Below are positions 1 through 8,643 of a stretch of DNA of 64,000 bases, piece after piece. This DNA is from Aureimonas glaciei (GTDB lineage: Bacteria > Pseudomonadota > Alphaproteobacteria > Rhizobiales > Rhizobiaceae), in the NCBI RefSeq assembly GCF_014643375.1, contig NZ_BMJJ01000004.1, positions 196,167 through 260,166 on the forward strand. Direction: 5' to 3'. Made by a program: the position numbers and the translations under genes. The notes beneath the pieces were generated by a model. It had not been told where the DNA came from, ran no database searches, and was given only the letters and a program-made list of their open reading frames with translations. Each line of letters begins with the position of its first letter. Positions within the stretch are counted from its first letter, which is position 1.

Positions 1-240
1 CGGCACCAGCGTCTCGCCGCGCGGCATGTGGAAGAGCTGCTCGCCGTCGACGAGGATGTGCCCGCCCGAGAGATCGTCGAGCGTCATCAGGATGCGCAGG
101 ATCGTGGTCTTGCCGGAACCGGACGGGCCGATCAGCGCCAGCTTCTCGCCGGCCCCGACCTCGAAGTTCAGATCGTCGAGGACCGTCAGGTCGCCGAAAC
201 GCTTGGTGACGTGTTCGAGCTGGATAAGGGGCTGTGCCAC
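1..240 (-). CDS. ehuA: ABC transporter ATP-binding protein, 5' part only (probable ectoine importer EhuA)
   Basis: Only the first 80 codons are inside the window. Reading the minus strand from a GTG at 240 gives an N-terminus beginning MAQPLIQLEHVTKRFG, followed by a Walker A motif GPSGSGKTT near residues 38-46. This is a polar-amino-acid-type ABC ATPase. It follows enuR on the same strand, and the doeX-doeC-doeD genes stand on the other side of enuR. In known ectoine utilisation loci the enuR gene is followed by the ectoine importer, so EhuA is the likely identity. The specific name rests on context; the ATPase family is certain. Confidence 0.75.
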   Translation of the reverse strand, partial: MAQPLIQLEHVTKRFGDLTVLDDLNFEVGAGEKLALIGPSGSGKTTILRILMTLDDLSGGHILVDGEQLFHMPRGETLVP

Positions 241-295
241 GTCGCCTCCCTCTGGGTGGGCCTCTGGTGACGCAACGATGTCGATCGGATCAAAT

Positions 296-327
296 CATGT
301 CAATTGGCAAAATAATACCATGACAAT
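296..327. promoter_or_regulatory. Putative EnuR operator in front of the importer ATPase
   Basis: Two copies of a 9-mer, catgtcaat at 296-304 and catgacaat at 319-327, start exactly 23 bp apart in the gap between the enuR stop and the importer start. The same word and the same 23-bp spacing recur at the enuR start (1742 and 1765). MocR/GabR-type regulators commonly bind paired direct repeats about two helical turns apart. The pairing and spacing are seen; binding by EnuR is inferred. Confidence 0.5.
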
Positions 328-361
328 ATAGGCGGAAGTGCCGTGATTCTGACCGTCCTGC

Positions 362-1744
362 CTAGATGGCAAGCAGCAGGGGTTCGGGATTGGAATGGTA
401 GAGATTGGCGATGACCGCCAGTCCCGTCTCCAGCTCTGTTTCGCTGGTCGAGCCGATCGAGAGGCGCACCGCCGGCTGGGATGCGGCGCCGGTCTGGAAG
501 GAATGGCCGGGGGCGACGGCGACGCCGCGCAGCCGGGCCTGCGCCACGAACAGATCCTCGGCGGCGCGGCTGGCGAGCGGCAGCCAGACATGCAGGCCCT
601 CGCGGTGGGCGCGGAAGGGCGTGCCCTGAAGGATCCGGGCGGCGATCGCCTGCCGCTTGCGCAGGGCCGCGCGCTGCCAGCGCACCAGGTCGGACGCGGT
701 GCCGTCGACGACCCAGCGGGTAGCGAGCTCCGCGATCATCGGCGTCGCCACCCAGTTGGTGACGAGGTGGCGGTTGGTGACCGCCGAGAGGAGGCGGTCC
801 GGCACGGCGAGATAGCCGGTGCGCAGCCCCGGCAGGACCGTCTTGGTGAAGCTCGTGACGTAGAGGGTGCGCTCCGGCGCGAAGGCGGCGATCGGCGGCG
901 GGCGGTCCTCGATCAAGGCTCCGAGCGGGTCGTTTTCGATGATGGCGATATCGTGCCGCCGAGCGACCTCGACCAGCGCCTCGCGCCGCGCCGCGCTCAT
1001 CAGCGTCGCCATCGGGTTGATCACCGAGGGCTGGACGAAGACGCCGCGCACCACCTCGTTGCGGCAGGCGGCATCGAGCGCGGCGGGCAGGATGCCTTCC
1101 TCGTCGATCTCCAGACCCGCCAGCTTGAGGCCGAGATAGGAAGCGAGCGGCACCAGCGTGTGGTGGCCGATGGCTTCTGTGGCGATGGTCGAGCCGGGGG
1201 TGGCGATGCTCATCAAGGCGATGGTCATGCCGGCGGTGGCGCCGTTGGTCAGGCAGATGTGGCTGGGCGCGACGGAAAGCCCGTTGCCCCGCAGCCAGTC
1301 GGCCGCGACCGCGCGGTGGCGGGGAAAGATCATGTTCGGCCGGAAGGACAGCACGGCGCTGGCCGGCAGGTCGACGGCCAGCGTGGCCAGCGCCGCCTTC
1401 ATCCGGTCGATGTGCATGGCCTCGCAGACCGGTTTCAGGATCGACAGGTCGATGACCTCGCCGAGGCGCTCGGGAATGTAGGGGAGCGATCCGTCGGGCT
1501 CCTCCTTGCGCACGAAGGTGCCGCGGCCGGTCTCGCCCGACAGCATGCCGCGCCGGATGAGCTCGTCATAGGCGCGGCTCACCGTCTGCACGGAGAGGCC
1601 GAGACTGTCCGCCAGCACCCGGTGCGGCGGCAGGCGCACGCCGTTGGCCAGACGCCCGTCGACGATCGCCCGGCTGATCTGGTCGGCCAGCGACAGGTAG
1701 ATGGGCCGCTTCAGCGCGGCCTGGTCGATAAACCACATTGTCAT
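362..1744 (-). CDS. enuR: MocR/GabR-type regulator of ectoine utilisation, EnuR
   Basis: A 460-residue protein. Residues about 1-80 form a GntR-type winged helix domain (IYLSLADQIS, then LSVQTVSRAYDEL). The rest is an aminotransferase-like effector domain with the pyridoxal-phosphate lysine K301 in SFTKTVLPG and the upstream NDP motif. In known systems EnuR binds ectoine breakdown products through PLP and derepresses the uptake and catabolism genes. I chose ATG at 1744 because AGGAAAA (plus strand 1753-1759) sits 8 nt upstream; an open frame continues to 1945 but looks like noncoding extension. It lies between the EhuA-like ATPase and the doeX-C-D genes. The start codon is inside an inverted/direct repeat, suggesting autoregulation. 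Confidence 0.85.
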   Translation of the reverse strand: MTMWFIDQAALKRPIYLSLADQISRAIVDGRLANGVRLPPHRVLADSLGLSVQTVSRAYDELIRRGMLSGETGRGTFVRKEEPDGSLPYIPERLGEVIDLSILKPVCEAMHIDRMKAALATLAVDLPASAVLSFRPNMIFPRHRAVAADWLRGNGLSVAPSHICLTNGATAGMTIALMSIATPGSTIATEAIGHHTLVPLASYLGLKLAGLEIDEEGILPAALDAACRNEVVRGVFVQPSVINPMATLMSAARREALVEVARRHDIAIIENDPLGALIEDRPPPIAAFAPERTLYVTSFTKTVLPGLRTGYLAVPDRLLSAVTNRHLVTNWVATPMIAELATRWVVDGTASDLVRWQRAALRKRQAIAARILQGTPFRAHREGLHVWLPLASRAAEDLFVAQARLRGVAVAPGHSFQTGAASQPAVRLSIGSTSETELETGLAVIANLYHSNPEPLLLAI

Positions 1745-1774
1745 GATGGTACTTTTCCTGAAATCATGACAATG
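1736..1774. promoter_or_regulatory. Inverted/direct repeat over the enuR start, putative EnuR operator
   Basis: An 11-bp perfect inverted repeat, cattgtcatga at 1736-1746 and tcatgacaatg at 1764-1774, surrounds a 17-bp spacer that contains the enuR ribosome binding site. Read as direct repeats, catgatggt (1742) and catgacaat (1765) are 23 bp apart, the same spacing as the pair at 296/319. A bound repressor would block enuR translation start and transcription, consistent with autorepression. The repeat is seen; its function is inferred. Confidence 0.5.
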
Positions 1775-1910
1775 CACAAGTTCGATTTGGGTCGTTGGCC
1801 CCGGCCGAGGTGATAGGGCCGCCTTGGCCACGGCGCACCGACATGAAGAGGGGTGATCAGCATGCCGGCTACGAGCACCCAACGAGGCCTCCCATTCCCG
1901 TCCCCATGCG

Positions 1911-2313
1911 GGTTCGCGCGCCCCTCTCCCCCCGCACCTCGTCATCCCGGCCTTGAGCCGGGATCCATGCCGAGGCGCCAGTCGCGCCGCTCCGATTCAG
2001 GATGGCGACCGCCGATCGAGGGGGCATTTTTCAGCGATTTGGAATGGATCCCGGGTCAAGCCCGGGATGACGAAGCGGAGAGGGCGAGCGCTTTTGGACA
2101 GGTGAGCAGCGTCGCCCGACCTGTTTTTCCATTCGCTGCCCTATGCTGGTTCGCGCGCCCCTCTCCCCCCGCACCTCGTCATCCCGGGCTTGACCCGGGA
2201 TCCATGCCGAGGCGCCTGTCGCGCCGCTTCGGTTCAGGATGGCGACCGCCGATCACAGAGATATTCTTCAGCGATTTGGCATGGATCCCGGCTCGAGGCC
2301 GGGATGACGAAGC
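1911..2313. repeat. Tandem duplication of a 166-bp palindrome-bounded element
   Basis: Copy 1 spans 1911-2076 and copy 2 spans 2148-2313, 237 bp apart. Each begins with ggttcgcgcgcccctctccc, carries a hairpin of the form tcatcccgg(n)ccgggat near its start (about 1940-1965 and 2178-2203) and a second hairpin atggatcccgg(n)ccgggatgacg near its end (about 2043-2073 and 2280-2310). The outer hairpins are inverted relative to each other, so each copy is a long inverted-repeat element. No gene fits. This accounts for most of the 710-bp gap between enuR and doeX; the remaining bases show nothing else. Confidence 0.7.
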
Positions 2314-2454
2314 TCCGAGGTCGGGGATTGCTGGAAAGGGAGAGCGCCGTGCCGGGATGGCGCGCGACCGCGGCTCCAGCCTGCCGGGCACGGGCTCGCC
2401 TGCCGCGCCGCACTTGGTCATAGCCTGCGCGGCGACGGGCATGGGACCGCCGCG

Positions 2455-2937
2455 ATGACCCAGCGCCTCGACGCCATCGACCTGAAAATCCTCGCCGAGA
2501 TCCAGCGCGAGGGCCGCGTCACCAAGCTGGCGCTGGCCGACCGCGTGGGGCTTTCGGCGACGCCGTGCTGGATGCGGCTGAAGCGGCTGGAGAAGGCCGG
2601 GATCGTCGTGGGCTATCGCGCCCGGATCGACTGGCGGCTGGTCGCGCCGATCACCACGGTGCTCGTCGAGGTGACGCTCGGCCAGCACCGGCAGGCGGAT
2701 TTCGACCGGTTCGAACGCGTCGTGCGCGAGGCGCCGGAAGTGCTGGCCTGCTGGTCCACGGGCGGCGGCGTCGACTACGTCCTCAAGATCGTCGCGCGCG
2801 ACGTCGACGCCTACCAGCGGCTGATCGACGCCTGGCTGTCGCGGGAGATCGGCATCGCCCGCTACTTCACCTACATCGTCACCCGCACCGTGAAGGAAGA
2901 GCCGGACGCGCCGGCGGCCCTGTTTGCGGACGTCTGA
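2455..2937 (+). CDS. doeX: Lrp/AsnC-family regulator of the ectoine cluster
   Basis: 160 residues, the normal Lrp/AsnC length. An N-terminal helix-turn-helix (LDAIDLKILAEIQREG, then LSATPCWMRLKRLEKAG) precedes a RAM ligand-binding domain ending near ARYFTYIVTRTVK. In Halomonas elongata doeX encodes this type of protein beside doeC and doeD, and in Ruegeria the same order is asnC-ssd-atf. Here doeC starts 240 bp downstream and doeD follows, so the protein probably controls the diaminobutyrate-to-aspartate steps. The family is certain; the role rests on the conserved gene order. Confidence 0.85.
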   Translation: MTQRLDAIDLKILAEIQREGRVTKLALADRVGLSATPCWMRLKRLEKAGIVVGYRARIDWRLVAPITTVLVEVTLGQHRQADFDRFERVVREAPEVLACWSTGGGVDYVLKIVARDVDAYQRLIDAWLSREIGIARYFTYIVTRTVKEEPDAPAALFADV

Positions 2938-3177
2938 GGCGGTCAGACAGGCTGCCCGCCGGGCTCGCCCTTCCATCGGGATCGACGCAGGGCTGACGGA
3001 AACGAGGCGCGCATGCAGCCGGGTGATGCGGGAGCGGATGGCCGGCGCTCCCGAGAGAGACTCTCTCTTCCAGACCGGCATTCGAGACACATCCTCTCTC
3101 CTGGCCCCGCAGAACAGCCCATTCCTCGGCGCAGTGACCGCTAGTCTTCAGCCAGTCCGAACCGCTGGAGGCACACG

Positions 3178-4665
3178 ATGAGCGCGCATTTCGCCAGGCC
3201 CGACATCCATCCCGCCCTTGCCCGCCTCGCCGACCGGCGGCTTCTGCGCGATTTCGCCTATGTCGGTGGCCGCTGGACGGCCGGGCAGGAGAGCTTTGCC
3301 GTCACCGATCCGGCCGATGGATCCACCGTCGGCTTCGTCGCCTCCCTCTCGGCCGAGGATACGGAGCGCGCGATCGACGCCGCGGCCGCCGCCTTCGCCG
3401 CGTGGAAGGCGCTGCTGCCGCAGGCGCGTGGCGCCATTCTCGCCCGCTGGAACGACCTCATCCTCGCGGCCAAGGAGGACCTGGCGCTCCTGATGGTGCT
3501 GGAGCAGGGCAAGCCGCTCGGCGAGGCCCGGGGCGAGATCGACTATGCCGCATCCTTCGTCGCCTTCTATGCCGAGGAGGCCAAGCGCGTGTCGGTCGAG
3601 AGCGTCGCCAGCCATCTGCCTAACGCCGCGATGAGCGTTTCGCGCGTGCCGCTTGGCGTCGTCGGCCTCGTCACGCCGTGGAATTTTCCGGCGGCGATGC
3701 TGACACGCAAGGCCGCCGCGGCGCTCGCCGCGGGCTGCACCGTGGTCGCCCATCCCTCGTCCGAGACGCCGCTCTCGGCGCTGGCGCTGGCGGAACTCGC
3801 CGAGCGCGCCGGCATGCCCGCGGGCGTCTTCAACGTCGTCACCGGCGATGCCGCGACGATCGTCGGCCGGCTCTGCGCGGACGCCCGCGTGCGCGCCCTC
3901 AGCTTCACCGGATCGACGGAGATCGGCCGGCTGATCGCGGCGCAGTGCGCGCCGACGGTCAAGCGCCTGATCCTCGAACTCGGCGGCCACGCGCCGCTGA
4001 TCATTTTCGCCGATGCCGATCTCGACCGGGCCATCGACATCGCCGTCGACGCGAAATTCGCCACCTCCGGCCAGGACTGCCTCGCCGCCAACCGCATCTT
4101 TGTCGAGCGGCCGCTGCACGACCGCTTTGTCGCGGCTTTTGCGCGGAAGGTCGCGGCGTTGAACGTCGGTCCTGGCCTTACGGACGGCAGCGAGATCGGT
4201 CCGCTGATGCACGCGCGCGCCGTCGCCAAGGTCGACGCGCAGGTGCAGGACGCCGTGGCCAAGGGCGCCCGGCTCGTCATGGGGGGGCACCGCCACGCGG
4301 CCGGCCCGCTCTTCTACGCGCCGACCATTCTCGCCGAGGTGCCGGCCGAGGCGCTGATCATGCACGAGGAGACGTTCGGCCCGGTCGCGGCCGTCGTCGC
4401 CTTCGACAGCGAGGCCGAGGTGATCGCTCGGGCGAACGATACCGAATATGGCCTCGCCGCCTATCTCGTCACCCGCGACGGCGCCCGCATCGCCCGCATG
4501 AGCGCAGCGCTCGACTACGGCATGGTCGCGGTGAACCGGGTGAAGATCACCGGCGCGCCCGTGCCCTTCGGCGGCGTCAAGCAGTCCGGCCTTGGCCGCG
4601 AGGGCTCCCGCCACGGGCTCGAGGCGTTCACCGACCTCAAATATGTCTGCCTCGACCTCGGCTGA
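3178..4665 (+). CDS. doeC: Aldehyde dehydrogenase, probable aspartate-semialdehyde dehydrogenase DoeC
   Basis: 495 residues of the succinate-semialdehyde dehydrogenase branch. Visible motifs are TPWNFPAAM, FTGSTEIGR, the general-base glutamate E267 in LELGGHAPL and the catalytic cysteine C301 in GQDCLAAN; the 34-residue spacing between them is normal. In ectoine breakdown DoeC oxidises aspartate semialdehyde to aspartate with NAD. It is the second gene of doeX-doeC-doeD and is followed 67 bp later by the transaminase that would make its substrate. By sequence alone it could be a generic succinate-semialdehyde dehydrogenase (the ssd name used in Ruegeria). Confidence 0.85.
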   Translation: MSAHFARPDIHPALARLADRRLLRDFAYVGGRWTAGQESFAVTDPADGSTVGFVASLSAEDTERAIDAAAAAFAAWKALLPQARGAILARWNDLILAAKEDLALLMVLEQGKPLGEARGEIDYAASFVAFYAEEAKRVSVESVASHLPNAAMSVSRVPLGVVGLVTPWNFPAAMLTRKAAAALAAGCTVVAHPSSETPLSALALAELAERAGMPAGVFNVVTGDAATIVGRLCADARVRALSFTGSTEIGRLIAAQCAPTVKRLILELGGHAPLIIFADADLDRAIDIAVDAKFATSGQDCLAANRIFVERPLHDRFVAAFARKVAALNVGPGLTDGSEIGPLMHARAVAKVDAQVQDAVAKGARLVMGGHRHAAGPLFYAPTILAEVPAEALIMHEETFGPVAAVVAFDSEAEVIARANDTEYGLAAYLVTRDGARIARMSAALDYGMVAVNRVKITGAPVPFGGVKQSGLGREGSRHGLEAFTDLKYVCLDLG

Positions 4666-4732
4666 CCGCCGCCTCGTCTCCGCCGGCGATCGCCGGCCGC
4701 ATCCTCGACCGATCCCTCCGAAAGGATTTCCC

Positions 4733-6118
4733 ATGCTCGACCAGACCAACGAACTCACCGCCTACGACCGCGACCATTTCATGCATCCCTCGACCCATGC
4801 TGGCACCCATGCCCGCGGCGAATCGCCGGTGCGGGTGATCGCCGGGGGCAAGGGCTGCACCATCGTCGACCGCGACGGGCGCGAGAGCCTCGACGCCTTC
4901 GCCGGGCTCTATTGCGTCAATGTCGGCTACGGCCGCACCGAGATCGCCGATGCCATCGCGGCGCAGGCGCACAAGCTCGCCTACTACCATTCCTATGCCG
5001 GCCACGGCTCCGAGCCTTCGATCCGCCTCGCCAAGATGATCATCGACCGGGCGCCGGCGAACATGAGCCGGGTCTATTTCGGCCTGTCCGGCTCGGACGC
5101 CAACGAGACCAACATCAAGCTGATCTGGTACTACAACAACGTGGTCGGCCGGCCGGAGAAGAAGAAGATCATCTCGCGCTGGCGCGGCTATCACGGCTCG
5201 GGGGTGATGACGGGATCGCTGACCGGCCTAAAACTCTTCCATAACGCCTTCGACCTGCCGCGGGCGCCGGTGCTGCATACCGAGGCGCCGTGTTTCTACC
5301 GCCGAGCCGACCGTTCGCAGACCGAGGAGCAGTTCTCCACCTTCTGCGCGGAAAAGCTGGAGGCGATGATCCTCGCCGAAGGTCCGGAGACCGTCGCCGC
5401 CTTCATCGGCGAGCCGATCCTCGGCACCGGCGGCATCGTCCCGCCACCGGCCGGCTACTGGGAGAAGATCCAGGCGGTGCTGACGAAATACGACGTCATG
5501 CTCGTCGCCGACGAGGTCGTTACGGGCTTCGGCCGCCTCGGCACCATGTTCGGCTCCGACCACTACGGCATGCAGCCCGATCTCATCACCATCGCCAAGG
5601 GCCTGACCTCGGCCTATCTGCCGCTGTCGGGCACGATCGTCTCGAACAAGGTCTGGGACGTGATCGTGCAGGGGGCGGACGAGATGGGCGCCATGGGCCA
5701 TGGCTGGACCTATTCGGCCCATCCGCTCTGCGCAGCGGCAGGCGTCGCCAATCTCGAGCTCATCGACAGCCTCGGCCTGGTCGAGAACGCCGGCACGGTG
5801 GGCGCGCATTTCCGCGCCGGTCTCGCCGATGCGATGGCGGGGCTGAAGCATGTCGGCGAGGTCCGCGGCGATGGCCTGATCGCCGCCGTTGAATTCGTCG
5901 CCGACCGCGACGACCGCGTTTTCTTCGACCCGGCGCAGAAGGTCGGCCCGCAGATCGCCGCCGCGCTGCTGGAACGCGGCGTCATCGCCCGTGCCATGCC
6001 CGAGGGCGATATTCTCGGCTTCGCGCCGCCGCTCTGCCTGACGCGCGAAGAGGCCGATACGATCGTCGCGAAAACCCGGGACGCCGTGGTCGCGGTGTCG
6101 AAAACCCTCGCGGGCTGA
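4733..6118 (+). CDS. doeD: Class III aminotransferase, probable diaminobutyrate transaminase DoeD
   Basis: 461 residues. The PLP-binding lysine is K289 in TIAKGLTSAYLP, preceded by the cofactor aspartate region LVADEVVTGFGR. ATG at 4733 is chosen because GAAAGGA (4719-4725) lies at good spacing; the open frame extends upstream over the doeC end without a ribosome binding site. In the ectoine pathway this enzyme converts L-2,4-diaminobutyrate to aspartate semialdehyde, which doeC oxidises. Beta-alanine or putrescine transaminase would be alternatives without the context. Confidence 0.85.
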   Translation: MLDQTNELTAYDRDHFMHPSTHAGTHARGESPVRVIAGGKGCTIVDRDGRESLDAFAGLYCVNVGYGRTEIADAIAAQAHKLAYYHSYAGHGSEPSIRLAKMIIDRAPANMSRVYFGLSGSDANETNIKLIWYYNNVVGRPEKKKIISRWRGYHGSGVMTGSLTGLKLFHNAFDLPRAPVLHTEAPCFYRRADRSQTEEQFSTFCAEKLEAMILAEGPETVAAFIGEPILGTGGIVPPPAGYWEKIQAVLTKYDVMLVADEVVTGFGRLGTMFGSDHYGMQPDLITIAKGLTSAYLPLSGTIVSNKVWDVIVQGADEMGAMGHGWTYSAHPLCAAAGVANLELIDSLGLVENAGTVGAHFRAGLADAMAGLKHVGEVRGDGLIAAVEFVADRDDRVFFDPAQKVGPQIAAALLERGVIARAMPEGDILGFAPPLCLTREEADTIVAKTRDAVVAVSKTLAG

Positions 6119-6130
6119 CCGACGCTCCCT

Positions 6131-6157
6131 GCCGGCCGATCGAATGGATCGGCCGGC
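6131..6157 (+). terminator. Hairpin downstream of doeD
   Basis: A perfect 11-bp stem, gccggccgatc at 6131-6141 and gatcggccggc at 6147-6157, with a 5-nt loop, lies 12 bp after the doeD stop. There is no T tract, so this is a hairpin of terminator position rather than a textbook intrinsic terminator. The rest of the 343-bp gap up to 6461 shows nothing else. Confidence 0.5.
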
Positions 6158-6461
6158 ATCCGGAAGAGGGGGGACAAGCCTTGCCTTCAGACCTGCCACC
6201 GATCGCTTTCTCCGCGACGCTCCCGCCCGAGCGACACCCCGGGTGGGAACACGACCGATCCTCTTGGCATAACCCGAAACAGGGAGCCTCGTAACGACCA
6301 CCAGCCGCTTCGAACTGGTGCGCCATACCGCCAGGGACGGCAATTTGGGCCAGGAACGAGCGAGATGAGCCACTGACATTTAAATGGCTTGATCCTTGGA
6401 ACCATTGCGCGGTAGCCGCCCGTCCGCGCGGCCGCCGTTCCGTGACCGTGCTCGCCCGCGA

Positions 6462-7085
6462 TCAGCCCTTGCGGGCCTGGACGATGGCGGCTTCGAGGAC
6501 GGCCGTTTCCATGACGCCGGGAAAGAGGACGGTGCCGACGATGTAGGCGGGCGTTCCCATCAGGCCGAAATTCTCGGCCTGGACGCCGTTGCGCTGGAGA
6601 ATGCCGTCGATGCGCTTGCGGTCCGCCTCATAGGCGGTCTTCAGCTTTCGCGGATCGAAGCCGGCATTCGCCAGCGCCGTGTCGACGTCCTCGATCGTCA
6701 GCCGCGCCTTGGTCGCCATCAGCGCGGCCTGCGCCTTGGCGTGCCCCCGGCCGGCGGCGAGCGTCAGACGGGAGGCGTATTCCGAGGGCGCGCCGAAGAT
6801 CGGCCAGTCCTTCATCACGTGCCGGATTTTTCCGTCCCTGGCGACGAGCCGGGCGATGCCGGGATGGGCGCTTTTGCAGTAGGGGCACTGGTAGTCGAAG
6901 AATTCTACGAGGGTGACGTCGCCCTTCGGATTGCCGAGCACCGGCACCTCCGGGTCGAAAAGGACGGCCTCCTTCGACATCGGATCGACGGCCGCCGATG
7001 CCATCGCCGGAGAGAGGGCGGCGGCCGACAGGGACAACAGTCCCAGCCGGATCACGTCGCGACGGTTGGCGGTCGGGAAGCTCAT
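6462..7085 (-). CDS. DsbA-family periplasmic thiol oxidoreductase with Tat-like signal
   Basis: 207 residues. The N-terminus carries a twin-arginine stretch (NRRDVIRLGLL) and a hydrophobic segment ending at an AMASA-type cleavage site near residue 31. The thioredoxin fold has the redox motif C67-P-Y-C70 and a cis-proline loop GTPAYIVG. It resembles the DsbA/DsbG/ScsC group. It is the last gene of a four-gene operon and its start overlaps the L,D-transpeptidase stop by 4 bp (ATGA), implying translational coupling. Whether it oxidises, isomerises or is kept reduced by DsbD cannot be told from sequence; the DsbD partner makes a reduced isomerase or protective role plausible. Confidence 0.8.
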   Translation of the reverse strand: MSFPTANRRDVIRLGLLSLSAAALSPAMASAAVDPMSKEAVLFDPEVPVLGNPKGDVTLVEFFDYQCPYCKSAHPGIARLVARDGKIRHVMKDWPIFGAPSEYASRLTLAAGRGHAKAQAALMATKARLTIEDVDTALANAGFDPRKLKTAYEADRKRIDGILQRNGVQAENFGLMGTPAYIVGTVLFPGVMETAVLEAAIVQARKG

Positions 7086-7780
7086 GCGGTGGCTCCTGGC
7101 TGCACCGGCGCGCCGAGGACGACGACGCGCGTTTTAGGGGGCACGCGGGTGTTGAGGTCGATCACGTCCTGGTTGAGCATGCGGATGCAGCCGGACGAGA
7201 CGGCCTTGCCGATTGACCATTCCTGATTGGTGCCGTGGATGCGAAACAGCGTGTCCTGGCCGTTCTTGAAGAGGTAGAGGGCGCGGGCGCCAAGCGGGTT
7301 CTCGATCCCCCCGTCCATCCCCTGCCTCAAGGGGCCGTATTTCTCGGGCTCGCGGGCGATCATGTCGGGCGTCGGCGTCCAGCGCGGCCAGGCCGCCTTG
7401 CGCTGGATGATGCCCTCGCCGGTGAATTCGAGCCCGGCCTTGCCGACGCCGACGCCGTAGCGCATCGCCTTGCCGCCTTCCATCACGAGGTAGAGGAAAC
7501 GCTCGTGCGGATCGACGACGACGGTGCCGACCGGCTCCGGGGTCGGAAAATCGACGACCTGGCGCACATTGCGCGGGTCCATCTTCACCGGGTCGACCGC
7601 CGGAATGGCCCAGCCATCGTCGAGGACCGCGCCGTACATGCGCGCGGCATTGGCATCGATGCGGGGCTCCGGCGCGAAGGCCACGGGGGCGGGGGCGCTG
7701 GTGGTCGTGCAGGCGGCGGCGGAAAGGCCGGCGATCACGACCGCGCCGGCGCGAAGGGTGGAGAGGGTGAAGGAATGCAT
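7082..7780 (-). CDS. L,D-transpeptidase (YkuD family), probable lipoprotein
   Basis: 232 residues. The N-terminus is a signal peptide with a cysteine at position 24 after GLSAAA, a slightly atypical lipobox. The YkuD domain ends with the catalytic set H182 in RIHGT and C198 in SSGCIRM. Such enzymes cross-link peptidoglycan or attach lipoproteins using an active-site cysteine thiol. ATG at 7780 starts the signal peptide; an upstream Met is possible. It sits between a TlpA-type and a DsbA-type thiol oxidoreductase in one operon, which suggests that its catalytic thiol is under redox care. Family certain; substrate unknown. Confidence 0.85.
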   Translation of the reverse strand: MHSFTLSTLRAGAVVIAGLSAAACTTTSAPAPVAFAPEPRIDANAARMYGAVLDDGWAIPAVDPVKMDPRNVRQVVDFPTPEPVGTVVVDPHERFLYLVMEGGKAMRYGVGVGKAGLEFTGEGIIQRKAAWPRWTPTPDMIAREPEKYGPLRQGMDGGIENPLGARALYLFKNGQDTLFRIHGTNQEWSIGKAVSSGCIRMLNQDVIDLNTRVPPKTRVVVLGAPVQPGATA

Positions 7781-7839
7781 GGGGGACTTTCGGTCTCGGG
7801 ATGAAAAGAGGCATGCCGACGGCATGGAGGAAAGGCGCG

Positions 7840-8643
7840 TCACGGCGTGGCCCCGGCCTTGGCGAGCTTGGCGTCGAGCGTCTCGCGCGAGATTTCGCCG
7901 AAATGGATGTCCTGCAGCACGCCGTCGGCGTCGAGGAAGAGCGTCGCGGGATAGCCCTGGACCGAGTAATGGCGGGCGAGTGCAAAACCCTGGTCGAGGA
8001 CGAGGGTCGGGATGACGAGCCCGGACCGCTGGAGATACTGGATGATCGCGCCCGGGCCTTCGCCCTGGTTGGCGAAGACGAAGGCGGTGTCGGGGCGCTC
8101 GGCGGCGGCCTTGACCAACATCGGCATTTCGCGCCGGCAGGGCGGACACCAGGTGGCCCAGAGATTGACGACGACCGGTCCGCCGCGAAAGGCCGACAGG
8201 GTGGTCGTCTCCCCGTCGAGGAGGGCAAGCGACGTTTCCGGCGCCGCGAGCGCTTCGGTCGTGGCGACGAGCTGCCAGGCCACCGTCCAGACGAAGGCCG
8301 TCGCCGCGAGCGCCCCGAGCGACCAGGTCCGCAGCCGCCAGGCCCTGAAGGCGTAGAGCGTGTAGGCGACCGCGGCGGCGAGCGCCGCCGGAAGCCAGAA
8401 TCCGCCATCGCTGATCGCCAGGATGCGCAGCGGCTCCTCGATGAAGCCCGCGGGCTGGACGAGGACATGGCCGAGCCGCCCCGCGACGAGCCCGAGCGGC
8501 ACGAGGGTCATCGCCCAGCTTCCCAAGCGCGCGTCGACGCGCCAGGCCAGGATGGCGCCGGCGACGAGCAGGAAGAGGATGGTGGCGAGCAAAGCGAGCC
8601 GATCGCCGGCAAAGGCGAGGGGGCCGATCACGAGGGTGGTCAT
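7840..8643 (-). CDS. Membrane-anchored TlpA-type thioredoxin with an Lgt-like N-terminus
   Basis: 267 residues. Residues about 1-130 are four or so hydrophobic segments, including a stretch (RLGHVL, then EPLRILAISDGG) that resembles the conserved region of prolipoprotein diacylglyceryl transferase. The HGG-type catalytic histidine of Lgt is not visible, so the domain is probably a non-catalytic anchor. The C-terminal half is a TlpA/ResA thioredoxin domain with W165-C-P-P-C169 and the cis-proline GYPATLF. Its start overlaps the dsbD stop by 4 bp. It would reduce periplasmic disulfides using electrons from DsbD, analogous to ScsD or TlpA. Confidence 0.8.
   Translation of the reverse strand: MTTLVIGPLAFAGDRLALLATILFLLVAGAILAWRVDARLGSWAMTLVPLGLVAGRLGHVLVQPAGFIEEPLRILAISDGGFWLPAALAAAVAYTLYAFRAWRLRTWSLGALAATAFVWTVAWQLVATTEALAAPETSLALLDGETTTLSAFRGGPVVVNLWATWCPPCRREMPMLVKAAAERPDTAFVFANQGEGPGAIIQYLQRSGLVIPTLVLDQGFALARHYSVQGYPATLFLDADGVLQDIHFGEISRETLDAKLAKAGATP

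Noticed and set aside
1911-2313. Insertion sequence at the duplicated element
   Set aside because: No transposase frame and no clear target duplication; better described as a dispersed palindromic repeat.
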